Positions 44,812 to 53,147 of a stretch of DNA of 64,000 bases are shown piece by piece; positions within the stretch are counted from its first letter, which is position 1, and each line of letters starts with the position of its first letter. The position numbers and the translations under genes were made by a program. Under the pieces are notes generated by a model. The model worked only from the letters and a program-made list of their open reading frames with translations, searched no databases and was not told the origin of the DNA. Location of the stretch: assembly GCA_002441135.1 (NCBI GenBank), contig DJVJ01000018.1, positions 62,001 to 126,000 on the forward strand, in the 5' to 3' direction. The DNA is from Caryophanales bacterium UBA6259 (GTDB taxonomy: Bacteria > Bacillota > Bacilli > Tepidibacillales > Tepidibacillaceae).

Positions 44812-44867
44812 AATAAATGCAGCTAACCTTTTGCCTACGCCTTAAAAAGGCTTGGCAAAAGCCAAGC
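44795..44867 (+). repeat. 73-bp intergenic repeat, copy A
   Basis: This copy is in the rimP leader. Its reverse complement recurs at 55260-55331 with five substitutions and one single-base gap, about 92% identity. The core contains GCAGCTAACCTTTTG, CTACGC and GGCTTGGCAAAAGCCAAGC. The last part is a terminator-like hairpin GCTTGGC-AAAA-GCCAAGC followed by TTTT (to 44871). TTTTGCC (44830-44836 region) can instead pair with GGCAAAA, excluding that hairpin. It encodes no protein. Confidence 0.85.
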
Positions 44868-44910
44868 TTTTCTAAGAAATGGATGAAAATTTCATAAGGA
44901 GGTTAATGTC

Positions 44911-45375
44911 TTGAGTCAGAAAGTATTAAATACAGTGGAAAAGCTTGCTCTTCCTATTATAGATGAAGAAAATCTTGAGCTAGTCGATATAGAATACAAA
45001 AAAGAAGGAAGCAATTGGTTCTTAAGAGTATTTATTGACAAGGAGAGTGGCGTTGATTTAGAGGATTGTGGCAAAGTTAGTGAAAAATTAAGCAAAAAGC
45101 TGGATGAGCTTGATCCAATACCAAATGCATACTTTCTAGAGGTTTCTTCACCAGGTGCTGAACGACCACTAAAAAAAGAAAAGGACTTTCTAAAAGCAGT
45201 GGGAAAACATGTCCATATTACTACCTATGAACCAATACATAAGGAAAAAGTTTTCGAAGGTAAGCTACTTGTTTATGAACCAAATAATAATTTATTGGTT
45301 GTAGAACAAAAGGGGAAGGAATTAGAATTACCCCTTGATAAAATTGCTAATGCCAGACTGGCAATAGTTTTCTAA
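44911..45375 (+). CDS. rimP: Ribosome maturation factor RimP
   Basis: RimP assists 30S subunit maturation. The 154-aa protein has the family segments NLELVDIEYKKEGSNWFLRV (about 21-40), IDKESGVDLEDCGKVSE and VSSPGAERPLKKEKDF (about 89-104). The TTG start has AAGGAGG 8 nt upstream. It heads the nusA-infB operon as in nearly all Firmicutes. Its long leader contains a terminator, a hairpin and the intergenic repeat, so expression is probably attenuated. Confidence 0.95.
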   Translation: MSQKVLNTVEKLALPIIDEENLELVDIEYKKEGSNWFLRVFIDKESGVDLEDCGKVSEKLSKKLDELDPIPNAYFLEVSSPGAERPLKKEKDFLKAVGKHVHITTYEPIHKEKVFEGKLLVYEPNNNLLVVEQKGKELELPLDKIANARLAIVF

Positions 45376-45395
45376 ATAGGAAGGAGGAGAAGCTG

Positions 45396-46430
45396 TTGAA
45401 TAAAGATTTTATTGAAGCACTTTATCAGGTAGGAAAGGAAAAAGGAATTGATAAAGAAGTTTTAATTGATGCCATTGAGGCTGCGTTAATCTCAGGGTAT
45501 AAGCGTAATTTTCATTCAGCGCAGAACGTTAGGGTGGATATTAACAGGGAAACAGGAGTAATTAAGGTTTATGCAAGAAAAACAGTGGTTGAGGAGGTTG
45601 TAGACCCAAGGTTTGAAATCTCTTTAGAAGCTGCTCGTCAAACAAATCCTAATTATCACATTGACGATATTGTGGAAATTGAAGTTACACCAAAGGATTT
45701 CGGAAGAATTGCTGCTCAAACAGCTAAACAAGTTGTAACACAAAGAATTAGAGAAGCAGAACGGGGAATTATTTTTGAAGCTTTCGTTGACAAAGAAGAG
45801 GATATTGTTACTGGTATAGTACAAAGACAAGACCAGAGATATATTTATATTGATTTAGGAAAAACAGAAGCAATGCTTCCTTTGAATGAAATGATGCCAA
45901 CTGAAAGCTTTAAGCATGGGGATCGCGTAAAAGTCTTTATTACAAAGGTAGAGAAAACTACAAAAGGTCCGGTGATATTTGTTTCACGTACTCATCCAGG
46001 ATTGCTAAAAAGATTATTTGAATTAGAATCTCCTGAAATATTTGAGGGAATAGTCGAAATAAAATCGATTGCGCGTGAAGCAGGTTATCGTTCGAAAATT
46101 GCTGTTTACTCCCATAATGAAGATGTAGATCCTGTTGGAGCTTGTGTTGGTCCAAAGGGTATGAGAGTTCAAACCATTGTTAATGAACTAAAGGGTGAGA
46201 AAATTGACATTGTAAAATGGTCAAAGGATCCCGAAGAATACATTTCTAATTCTCTTAGCCCATCTAAAGTGGTTAGTGTTCAAATTGAGGAAGGAGAAAA
46301 AATGGCAAAAGTAGTAGTGCCAGATTATCAACTTTCCTTGGCTATTGGTAAAGAGGGGCAAAATGCAAGATTGGCAGCTAAGTTAACTGGCTGGAAAATT
46401 GATATTAAGAGCGAATCTCAGGTTCATTAA
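45396..46430 (+). CDS. nusA: Transcription termination/antitermination factor NusA
   Basis: NusA binds RNA polymerase and modulates pausing and intrinsic termination. The 344-aa protein has an N-terminal polymerase-binding domain, an S1 domain (about 135-200) and two KH domains (VGACVGPKGMRVQTIVNELK near 248 and LAIGKEGQNARLAAKLTGW near 315). The C-terminal acidic repeats of enteric NusA are absent, as usual in Firmicutes. The TTG start follows AAGGAGGAG. It may regulate its own leader (inference). Confidence 0.97.
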   Translation: MNKDFIEALYQVGKEKGIDKEVLIDAIEAALISGYKRNFHSAQNVRVDINRETGVIKVYARKTVVEEVVDPRFEISLEAARQTNPNYHIDDIVEIEVTPKDFGRIAAQTAKQVVTQRIREAERGIIFEAFVDKEEDIVTGIVQRQDQRYIYIDLGKTEAMLPLNEMMPTESFKHGDRVKVFITKVEKTTKGPVIFVSRTHPGLLKRLFELESPEIFEGIVEIKSIAREAGYRSKIAVYSHNEDVDPVGACVGPKGMRVQTIVNELKGEKIDIVKWSKDPEEYISNSLSPSKVVSVQIEEGEKMAKVVVPDYQLSLAIGKEGQNARLAAKLTGWKIDIKSESQVH

Positions 46431-46450
46431 TCGTATAGGAGGTTCTTTCG

Positions 46451-46723
46451 ATGAAAACGAAAAAAATACCTATGCGTAAATGTGTAGCGTGTCAAGAAAT
46501 GAAGCCAAAAAAAGAATTATTAAGGATTGTACGCACCCCAGAAATGATGATAGAAGTAGATCGAAAAGGTAAAAAATCTGGAAGAGGGGCATATATTTGC
46601 TTAAATTCAGAATGCCTTAAAATATCTCAGAAGAAAAAGTCATTAGATCGCGCACTTGAAAGTAAAGTGAGTGATGACATATATCAAATGCTACAGGTGG
46701 AGATTGATCAAGCGAATGAATGA
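46451..46723 (+). CDS. ylxR: YlxR/RnpM family RNA-binding protein
   Basis: The 90-aa protein has the family signature RKCVACQEMKPKKELLRIVR (about 9-28) and GRGAYIC with a later Cys. YlxR (recently named RnpM) binds RNase P RNA and modulates its activity in B. subtilis and has also been described as a nucleoid-type regulator. It lies between nusA and ylxQ, with TAGGAGG upstream of the ATG. It overlaps ylxQ by 8 nt. Confidence 0.94.
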   Translation: MKTKKIPMRKCVACQEMKPKKELLRIVRTPEMMIEVDRKGKKSGRGAYICLNSECLKISQKKKSLDRALESKVSDDIYQMLQVEIDQANE

Positions 46724-47024
46724 TAACGGTAATCAGGTTCTTTCATTGTTAGGTTTAGCAGCAAGAGCAGGAAAGATTGTTTCAGGAGAAGAAATGGTTA
46801 TAAAAGGAATACAAAGGGATAAAGTTCTTTTTGTAATTTTAGCAGAAGATAGTGGAGAAAATAATAGGAAAAGAATTTCTGACAAATCCGAATACTATCA
46901 AACACCTTATCGTATTGCTTTTACAAAAGATCAATTAGGAAAAGCGATTGGAAAATCTAGTAGAGTAGTAATTGGAGTTACGGATGAGGGTTTTAGTAAG
47001 AGGTTAGAGAAGTTATTGGAGTAG
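46716..47024 (+). CDS. ylxQ: YlxQ L7Ae-family K-turn RNA-binding protein
   Basis: YlxQ is an L7Ae/L30e-fold K-turn-binding protein of uncertain cellular role. From the ATG at 46716 it has 102 aa with LSLLGLAARAGKIVSGEEMV (about 9-28), AEDSGENNRKRISDK and the C-terminal VVIGVTDEGFSKRLEKLL. Longer readings extend into ylxR without family similarity. GGTGGAG lies 12 nt upstream, a long spacing. Overlap with ylxR suggests coupling. Confidence 0.9.
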   Translation: MNDNGNQVLSLLGLAARAGKIVSGEEMVIKGIQRDKVLFVILAEDSGENNRKRISDKSEYYQTPYRIAFTKDQLGKAIGKSSRVVIGVTDEGFSKRLEKLLE

Positions 47025-47043
47025 AAATCCGGAGGTGAAGTTT

Positions 47044-49326
47044 ATGAGTAAACAAAGAGTTTACGAATTAGCTAAACAACACAATATGCAAAGTAAAGAA
47101 ATGTTAAAGGTATTAGAGAAATTAAATATTGAAGTGAGTAATCATATGAGTGTTTTGACTGAAGAAATGATTGAAGCAGTTGAGAAGCATTTTAATCAAT
47201 TAAAAGAAAAGAATTCTCCTAAAAACAGTAATAAAAAGGTTCAATCTCAGCCTCAACCTCAAAACAAAGCAAAGAATCAAGAGATTATTTCACAAAAGCC
47301 AGTGGAAGAAAGTACAAATTTAGTGGGAATGGATGATAAGATGGATCACCAAGAAAATGAACATAATGAAGAAACCAAAGAGGATTTTGAGTATAAGACA
47401 AAAACTGATTTTGAAACTGAACAATCAGTTGGCAAAACAAAGAAAAAGACAAAATCACGCCCTAAATTATTTGATGATACAAAATTAAGCGATCAAAAAA
47501 ATTCTCCAAATAAGCTTAAAACTCAAAAGGGAGTTCCAAACCCTGCATCTGAGGTAAAACCAGTTGTCCAAGAAAATAAACCTAAGAAAATTATTTATAC
47601 CGGTTCCTTAACTGTAGGAGAATTGGCAAAGCAATTAGGTAAGGAATCCTCAGAAATTATTAAAAAGCTGATGTTCTTAGGAATTATGGCAACAATCAAC
47701 CAAGAGCTTGACTTAGATGTTATTCAATTAATTGCTGAAGAATATGGTGTTGAAGTAGAAGAAAAAATTATTATTGATGAAGAACAATTCGAACTTTACG
47801 AAAATACTGATCGTGAAGAGGATATGGAAGAACGACCACCAGTTGTTACTATTATGGGACACGTTGACCATGGAAAAACGACCTTATTGGATGCAATACG
47901 TAATTCTAAGGTTGTTGCTGGTGAGGCTGGGGGAATTACTCAACATATTGGTGCTTATCAAGTTGAAGTTAACGGTAAAAAGATTACATTCCTTGATACC
48001 CCAGGACACGCTGCTTTTACTAGTATGAGAGCAAGAGGTGCACAGGTAACAGATATCACTATATTAGTAGTAGCTGCAGATGATGGTGTGATGCCTCAAA
48101 CCGTTGAAGCAATCAACCATGCTAAAGCGGCCAATGTTCCAATTATTGTAGCAGTAAATAAAATGGATAAGGAAGGTGCTAATCCAGACCGTGTTAAACA
48201 AGAATTAACAGAGCATGGCTTGGTACCGGAGGAATGGGGCGGAGAAACCATCTTTGTACCTATTTCCGCATTAAATCATCAAGGCTTAGATGACATTTTG
48301 GAAATGATTCTCTTAGTTTCTGAAATGCAAGAGCTTAAAGCTAATTATAACCGCTTAGCAAAAGGAACAATTATTGAATCCCAGTTAGATAAAGGTAGAG
48401 GGGCAGTAGCTACAGTTTTAGTTCAAAACGGTACTTTAAGAATCGGTGATCCAATTGTTGCAGGAAACTCCTATGGTAAAATTAGAGCGATGATTAATGA
48501 CCGTGGTAAAAGAATTAAAGAAGCTGGACCTTCTACTCCTGTAGAAATTACTGGATTAAATGAAGTGCCTCATGCAGGTGATCCTTTCATTGTTTTTGAA
48601 GAAGAAAGAAAAGCAAGAGTTATTGGTGAAAAACGTGCAATGAAGGCAAGAGAAAGCGAATTAAATGCTACTGCAAGAGTAACATTAGATGATTTATATA
48701 AACAAATTCAAGAAGGCGATGTTAAAGAGCTACATGTAATCATTAAAGGAGACGTACAAGGTTCCGTAGAAGCGTTACAGGGTTCTTTAGAGAAAATCGA
48801 TATTGCTGGTGTACGAGTGAAAATTATTCATAAGGGTGTAGGAGCAATCACAGAAACAGATGTTACTTTAGCTTCTGCTTCCAATGCGATAATTATCGGT
48901 TTTAATGTTCGTCCTGAACCTCAAGCAAGAGCATCTGCTGAAAAAGAAAAAGTAGATATTCGTTTACATCGTATAATTTATAATGTAATTGAAGAGATTG
49001 AAGCAGCATTGCAAGGAATGTTAGATCCTGTATATTTTGAAGTGGTTACAGGAAGAGCAGAGGTTCGCCAAGTATTTAAAGCTTCCAATGTAGGAACAAT
49101 TGCTGGTTCCTATGTAATTGAAGGGAAAGTAGTAAGAAATGGTCAGGTTCGAATCATCAGAGACGGTATTGTTATTTTTGAAGGACAAGTATATGCTTTA
49201 AAACGTTTTAAAGATGATGCGAAAGAAGTAAATCAAGGTTATGAATGTGGTATCACCATAAAGAATTATAGTGATATTAAAGAAGGAGATATCATAGAAA
49301 CCTTTATTATGGAAGTTAAAAAATAA
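47044..49326 (+). CDS. infB: Translation initiation factor IF-2
   Basis: IF-2 is the GTPase that brings initiator tRNA to the 30S subunit. From ATG 47044 (GGAGGTGA 5 nt upstream) it has 760 aa. A charged, variable N-terminus with an IF2_N module (YELAKQHNMQSKEMLKVLEK) precedes a second IF2_N-like segment (about 181-235). The G domain follows, with G1 GHVDHGKTTLLDAI (about 273), DTPGH and NKMD, and then domains II-IV. A GTG at 47035 is less likely. Standard place after ylxQ. Confidence 0.97.
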   Translation: MSKQRVYELAKQHNMQSKEMLKVLEKLNIEVSNHMSVLTEEMIEAVEKHFNQLKEKNSPKNSNKKVQSQPQPQNKAKNQEIISQKPVEESTNLVGMDDKMDHQENEHNEETKEDFEYKTKTDFETEQSVGKTKKKTKSRPKLFDDTKLSDQKNSPNKLKTQKGVPNPASEVKPVVQENKPKKIIYTGSLTVGELAKQLGKESSEIIKKLMFLGIMATINQELDLDVIQLIAEEYGVEVEEKIIIDEEQFELYENTDREEDMEERPPVVTIMGHVDHGKTTLLDAIRNSKVVAGEAGGITQHIGAYQVEVNGKKITFLDTPGHAAFTSMRARGAQVTDITILVVAADDGVMPQTVEAINHAKAANVPIIVAVNKMDKEGANPDRVKQELTEHGLVPEEWGGETIFVPISALNHQGLDDILEMILLVSEMQELKANYNRLAKGTIIESQLDKGRGAVATVLVQNGTLRIGDPIVAGNSYGKIRAMINDRGKRIKEAGPSTPVEITGLNEVPHAGDPFIVFEEERKARVIGEKRAMKARESELNATARVTLDDLYKQIQEGDVKELHVIIKGDVQGSVEALQGSLEKIDIAGVRVKIIHKGVGAITETDVTLASASNAIIIGFNVRPEPQARASAEKEKVDIRLHRIIYNVIEEIEAALQGMLDPVYFEVVTGRAEVRQVFKASNVGTIAGSYVIEGKVVRNGQVRIIRDGIVIFEGQVYALKRFKDDAKEVNQGYECGITIKNYSDIKEGDIIETFIMEVKK

Positions 49327-49365
49327 TGGTTGGCTAACAATCGATAATACTAAGAGGTGATTTTC

Positions 49366-49722
49366 ATGGCTAAAATTCGTCATGGTAGAGTTAGCGAACA
49401 GATCAAGAAGGAAATCAGTCAATTAGTTCAGTATGAATTAAAGGATCCTAGAATAGGCTTCATTACGATTACTGGTGTCGAAGTAACTGGTGATTTATCC
49501 CAAGCAGTTGTCTATGTTAGCGTTATGGATAAAAACGAAAAAGAAAAAGAGACATTGCTAGCATTAGAAAAATCTAAAGGTTTCCTTCGTACAGAAATTG
49601 GCAAACGAATTCGACTTCGCCATACACCGGAATTGATTTTTAAGGTTGACCAGTCGATTGACTATGGTAATAAAATTGAAACCCTACTAAGAGAATTAAA
49701 GGGAGACAGACATGAGGACTGA
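49366..49722 (+). CDS. rbfA: Ribosome-binding factor A
   Basis: RbfA helps mature 16S rRNA 5' ends and the 30S subunit. From ATG 49366 (AGAGGTGA 5 nt upstream) the length is 118 aa. The KH-like fold is marked by RVSEQIKKEISQLVQYELKD (about 7-26), DPRIGFITITGVEVTGDLS and RLRHTPELIFKVDQSIDYG. It lies between infB and nrnA, overlapping the latter by 11 nt. Confidence 0.96.
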   Translation: MAKIRHGRVSEQIKKEISQLVQYELKDPRIGFITITGVEVTGDLSQAVVYVSVMDKNEKEKETLLALEKSKGFLRTEIGKRIRLRHTPELIFKVDQSIDYGNKIETLLRELKGDRHED

Positions 49723-50686
49723 GTATCAAGAACAATTAAAAACAGCTGCTAGGTTTTTGATGGAGAATGATCACTTTTTGATTGTTTCTCATGTTCATCC
49801 TGATGGGGATACTCTATCTTCTTCCTTGGGTCTAGGATTAATTCTTCAGAAGCTTAATAAAAGCTTTAGCTTGGTTAACCAAGACCCTCTTCCCTTGAAA
49901 TTTTCTTACTTACCATTATTTCAATCTGTTCGTTCGGTAGAGGAGATAGCAGTTAAATATGCAAATGTGATTACAGTGGATGTTGCGGATCAGTCTAGAG
50001 CTGGTGAAATATCATCTTTATTGATAGATGATGTTCAGCTATTGAATATTGACCATCATCCAACGAACGATCATTTTGGACAGGTTAACCTTGTTTTTCC
50101 TGACGCTGCAGCTACCGCAGAGGTTATTTTTTACTTAGCCGTAGAATTAAACGTACCATTGGATAAAGAAATCGCTACTTGTATTTATACTGGACTATTA
50201 ACAGATACAGGTGGCTTTCGCTATTCCAATACCTCTTCAAGTGTCTTAAGAATAGCTTCAGAACTTTTAGAATATGGCATTTCTCCAGGTGACATTGCCG
50301 AGATGGCCCTAGAGACCATAACAGAATCCCATATTAAGCTCCTTAACATTGCACTAAATCGATTAGAAATTATCGAACATGGTAATGTAGCTTGGACCAC
50401 CTTAAATCATCAAGAGTTAAGTAGGGGTTCAGATGCAGAGGATTCTGAAGGTATTGTTAACTATTGTAGAAATATAGAAGGTGTAGAAATAGGCATCTTT
50501 TTTAAAGAGACAAGCCTTGGTGAGGTAAAGGTAAGTCTCCGTTCAAAAAAACGGCTTGATGTAGGAGCTATCGCTAAGGATTTTGGTGGTGGAGGACATA
50601 AAAGGGCAGCTGGATACACCTTTTATGGCACCATTGAGGCGGCAAAAACTAATTTAATTGAGAAAATCAGAAGTATACCACTTTAA
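49712..50686 (+). CDS. nrnA: NrnA bifunctional oligoribonuclease / pAp phosphatase
   Basis: NrnA degrades short RNA oligonucleotides and dephosphorylates pAp. The 324-aa DHH/DHHA1 phosphoesterase shows SHVHPDGDTLSSSLGL (about 28-43), an Asp in ITVDVADQS, the DHH motif in NIDHHPTND (about 111-119) and the C-terminal GGGGHKRAAGYTF. All metal and substrate motifs are present. ATG overlaps rbfA; truB comes next, the usual order. Confidence 0.95.
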   Translation: MRTEYQEQLKTAARFLMENDHFLIVSHVHPDGDTLSSSLGLGLILQKLNKSFSLVNQDPLPLKFSYLPLFQSVRSVEEIAVKYANVITVDVADQSRAGEISSLLIDDVQLLNIDHHPTNDHFGQVNLVFPDAAATAEVIFYLAVELNVPLDKEIATCIYTGLLTDTGGFRYSNTSSSVLRIASELLEYGISPGDIAEMALETITESHIKLLNIALNRLEIIEHGNVAWTTLNHQELSRGSDAEDSEGIVNYCRNIEGVEIGIFFKETSLGEVKVSLRSKKRLDVGAIAKDFGGGGHKRAAGYTFYGTIEAAKTNLIEKIRSIPL

Positions 50687-50723
50687 TATTAAAAAGGGTT
50701 GAATTAGTTTGAAGGATAATCAA

Positions 50724-51641
50724 ATGATAAATGGAGTCATTGCTGTCCACAAGGAACCAGGTATGACTTCACATGATGTGGTTGCAAAACTAAGAAAAAT
50801 ATTTAAAACAAAACAGATAGGTCATACGGGTACTCTAGATCCTGAGGTTTCTGGAGTACTGCCTATTTGTATTGGACAAGCAACTAGAATTTCGGAATAT
50901 ATTATGGAAATGCCAAAGCAATATGAGGGACAAATGGTTTTGGGGATATCTACAACTACGGAGGACTTTACTGGTGAACCAATTGAAGTCAGAAAGGTAG
51001 AAAAAGATGCTCTAACTCCGAAAAAGATAGAGAGTGTTAGCCAATCCTTCATAGGAGAGATTGAACAAATACCTCCTATGTATTCCTCGGTAAAAGTACA
51101 AGGTAAACGTTTATATGAATTAGCTAGAGAAGGTAAAGTCATTGATCGTAAACCTCGTCAAGTAACAATTTATGATTTGAAGCTAAAATCATTGGAATTA
51201 GAGATTGAATATCCTACTGTGGATTTTCAAGTGACCTGCTCAAAGGGGACTTATATTCGAACTTTGTGTGTTGACCTTGGTAAAAAACTAGGGTATCCAG
51301 CACATATGTCTAAACTCATAAGAACGAGTAGCGGCTCTTTTACTATTGATAATGCCTATACTCTACAAGAAATTGAAGAGTTAGTAGATAATAATCAAAT
51401 TGGAGAAGTTATTACTCCGATGGCTGAGGCATTGCCTTATTTAGAAAAAATGGAGTTAACAAACGAGGATATTCATAATAAAATATATAATGGGCAGAAG
51501 ATATCATTGGCTAATCCTTCAAAAAAGGCAGGATTGATTAAGATCGTGGATAGTAATAATCGTCTAGTTGCCCTTTATGAAACGAGCATAAATTCATTAT
51601 TTATCAAACCTAAAAAGGTTTTTAAACCAGTTGAAGAATAA
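50724..51641 (+). CDS. truB: tRNA pseudouridine-55 synthase
   Basis: TruB makes pseudouridine 55 in tRNA. From ATG 50724 the protein has 305 aa and starts MINGVIAVHK, aligned with the MVNGVL start of Bacillus TruB; GAAGGA gives 7-nt spacing. An in-frame TTG at 50709 is the alternative. The catalytic aspartate is D39 (GHTGTLDPEVSGVLP). YEGQMVLGISTTTEDFTG and the C-terminal PUA-like region are present. Confidence 0.95.
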   Translation: MINGVIAVHKEPGMTSHDVVAKLRKIFKTKQIGHTGTLDPEVSGVLPICIGQATRISEYIMEMPKQYEGQMVLGISTTTEDFTGEPIEVRKVEKDALTPKKIESVSQSFIGEIEQIPPMYSSVKVQGKRLYELAREGKVIDRKPRQVTIYDLKLKSLELEIEYPTVDFQVTCSKGTYIRTLCVDLGKKLGYPAHMSKLIRTSSGSFTIDNAYTLQEIEELVDNNQIGEVITPMAEALPYLEKMELTNEDIHNKIYNGQKISLANPSKKAGLIKIVDSNNRLVALYETSINSLFIKPKKVFKPVEE

Positions 51642-51651
51642 GGTGAAAAAA

Positions 51652-52587
51652 ATGGAAGTAGTCCATCTTACTTATCCATTAATCGATAATAGTAAAACTC
51701 CTATTGTATTGGCAATAGGATATTTTGATGGGGTTCATAAGGGACACCAACAGGTTATAAAAAGAGCATGTGCATTGGCCAAAGAAATGTCACTACCATG
51801 TGGGGTAATGACATTTAGTCCTCATCCGAAGGAAGTATTAGGGATTACTAGTAAAATTGACCAATTAACTCCGTTAAATATCAAATTAGCTCTCTTGGAA
51901 AATTTAGGAGTAGATGTTACCTACGTGGTTAATTTTTCAAAGGAGTTTGCTGCGATTTCGCCGGAGGAGTTTGTAAATGAGTTTTTATTATCTTTGCAGG
52001 TAAAAGGTGTTGTTGTAGGATTTGATTTTACCTTTGGTGTAAAAGGCTCAGCCAATGCAGAAAAACTAATTGAATTAAGTGTAGAACGCTTTTTTGTGGA
52101 AATTATTGAACCTTTTAATTATCGTGGAGATAAGATTAGTAGTACTTTAATAAGAAGTCATTTGCTTTCTGGAAATATATCAGAAATTAAAAATCTTCTA
52201 GGAAGAAATTATTCTATTTTGGGTCAAGTCATTCATGGGGATAAAAGAGGAAGAACTATTGGCTTCCCAACAGCCAATTTAAAACTTTTAGAGGATTACC
52301 TTCATTTGAAGAATGGAGTATATATTGTTAAGGTCCAAGTCGAGGGAAAAGTATATCCTGGAGTAATGAACCTTGGTTATCGGCCTACGGTTACCAATGA
52401 AAAAAAACCAAGCTATGAAGTTCACCTTTTAACATTTAACGGTGACCTTTACGATAAAATGCTCAAAGTTGAATTTATTGACTATATTCGTGAAGAAAAG
52501 AAGTTTAATAGTTTAGATGAGCTTAAGCAGCAAATTAACCAAGATGTTGCTTTTGCAAAAAAAGCACTTATGGATATGATTTTATAA
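51652..52587 (+). CDS. ribF: Bifunctional riboflavin kinase / FAD synthetase
   Basis: RibF makes FMN and FAD. From ATG 51652 (AAGGTGA 5 nt upstream) it has 311 aa. The N-terminal nucleotidyltransferase has IGYFDGVHKGHQQVI (about 22-36), FSPHPKEVLG and SSTLIRSHL. The C-terminal kinase shows VIHGDKRGRTIGFPTANL (about 198-215) and the later GVMNLGYRPT. truB-ribF-rpsO is the common order. The rpsO promoter begins just after the stop. Confidence 0.96.
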   Translation: MEVVHLTYPLIDNSKTPIVLAIGYFDGVHKGHQQVIKRACALAKEMSLPCGVMTFSPHPKEVLGITSKIDQLTPLNIKLALLENLGVDVTYVVNFSKEFAAISPEEFVNEFLLSLQVKGVVVGFDFTFGVKGSANAEKLIELSVERFFVEIIEPFNYRGDKISSTLIRSHLLSGNISEIKNLLGRNYSILGQVIHGDKRGRTIGFPTANLKLLEDYLHLKNGVYIVKVQVEGKVYPGVMNLGYRPTVTNEKKPSYEVHLLTFNGDLYDKMLKVEFIDYIREEKKFNSLDELKQQINQDVAFAKKALMDMIL

Positions 52588-52592
52588 ATTCT

Positions 52593-52621
52593 TTGCTTTG
52601 TATATTAAAATATGTTATACT
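52593..52621 (+). promoter_or_regulatory. Sigma-A promoter for rpsO
   Basis: TTGCTT (52593-52598), 17-nt spacer, TATACT (52616-52621). The start would be near 52628, at the foot of the folded rpsO leader. Confidence 0.7.
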
Positions 52622-52625
52622 CAAC

Positions 52626-52692
52626 CTTGGCTAGTTAAGCCAGAACCTTTTCGTGGATTAGCGATTCACCAACGTTTTTCTGGGAAAAGGCG
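52626..52692 (+). ncRNA. rpsO leader: Ribosomal S15 leader (rpsO autoregulatory element)
   Basis: Three helices form a junction: TGGCT-AGTTA-AGCCA (52628-52642), CCTTTTC (52646-52652) with GAAAAGG (52684-52690), and GTGGA/TTCAC between them. S15 leaders of Firmicutes are known three-way-junction RNAs bound by S15 to repress its own synthesis. The fold fits in position and form; the exact S15-binding bases are not verified. Confidence 0.7.
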
Positions 52693-52718
52693 ATTTGAAA
52701 AATAAGGAGGTGAAAAGG

Positions 52719-52988
52719 ATGGCTTTAACACAAGAGCGCAAACAAGAACTTATCAACGAGTATAAGGTTCATGAAACTGATACTGGATCTCCAGAGGTAC
52801 AGATTGCTGTCCTTACTGAAAAGATTAATTATCTGAATGAGCATTTAAGAACTCATAAGAAGGATCACCATTCACGTCGTGGTCTTCTAAAAATGGTTGG
52901 ACAACGTCGTCATCTTTTAAATTACTTAAAGAATAAAGATGTTCAACGTTACCGTGAGTTAATTACAAAATTAGGCTTACGTAGATAG
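52719..52988 (+). CDS. rpsO: 30S ribosomal protein S15
   Basis: S15 binds 16S rRNA early in 30S assembly. At 89 aa the length is exact for the family. Signature segments are HETDTGSPEVQIAVLTEKI (about 18-36), HLRTHKKDHHSRRGLLKMVG (about 42-61) and the end YRELITKLGLRR. TAAGGAGGTG precedes the ATG at 52719; longer in-frame readings start within the leader. pnp follows, as almost always. Confidence 0.98.
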   Translation: MALTQERKQELINEYKVHETDTGSPEVQIAVLTEKINYLNEHLRTHKKDHHSRRGLLKMVGQRRHLLNYLKNKDVQRYRELITKLGLRR

Positions 52989-52993
52989 TTGAT

Positions 52994-53024
52994 AAAAGCG
53001 GGTGAATTTTTCCCCGCTTTTTTT
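52994..53024 (+). terminator. Terminator after rpsO
   Basis: AAAGCGGG pairs with CCCGCTTT around a T-rich loop, followed by TTTT (53021-53024) continuing the T-run of the stem. It separates rpsO from pnp. Confidence 0.88.
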
Positions 53025-53147
53025 CCTATATAATCAAGGAAAAATTTAGTACTATCTAAAAATCTCTGTTTTATTAATGTTTTTGCAGGAAATAATACTT
53101 ATTATGTAGAAATTTTTTATGAATTGAAAGGAGGAAATAAGTAATAC

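Noticed and set aside
47774..48028. Alternative-frame open reading frame inside infB
   Set aside because: It overlaps the highly conserved IF-2 G domain and has no ribosome binding site.
53090..53115. GCAGGAAAT...GAAA as a second sigma-H promoter before pnp
   Set aside because: The -10 part lacks GAAT at the correct spacing, and no 0A box is nearby.
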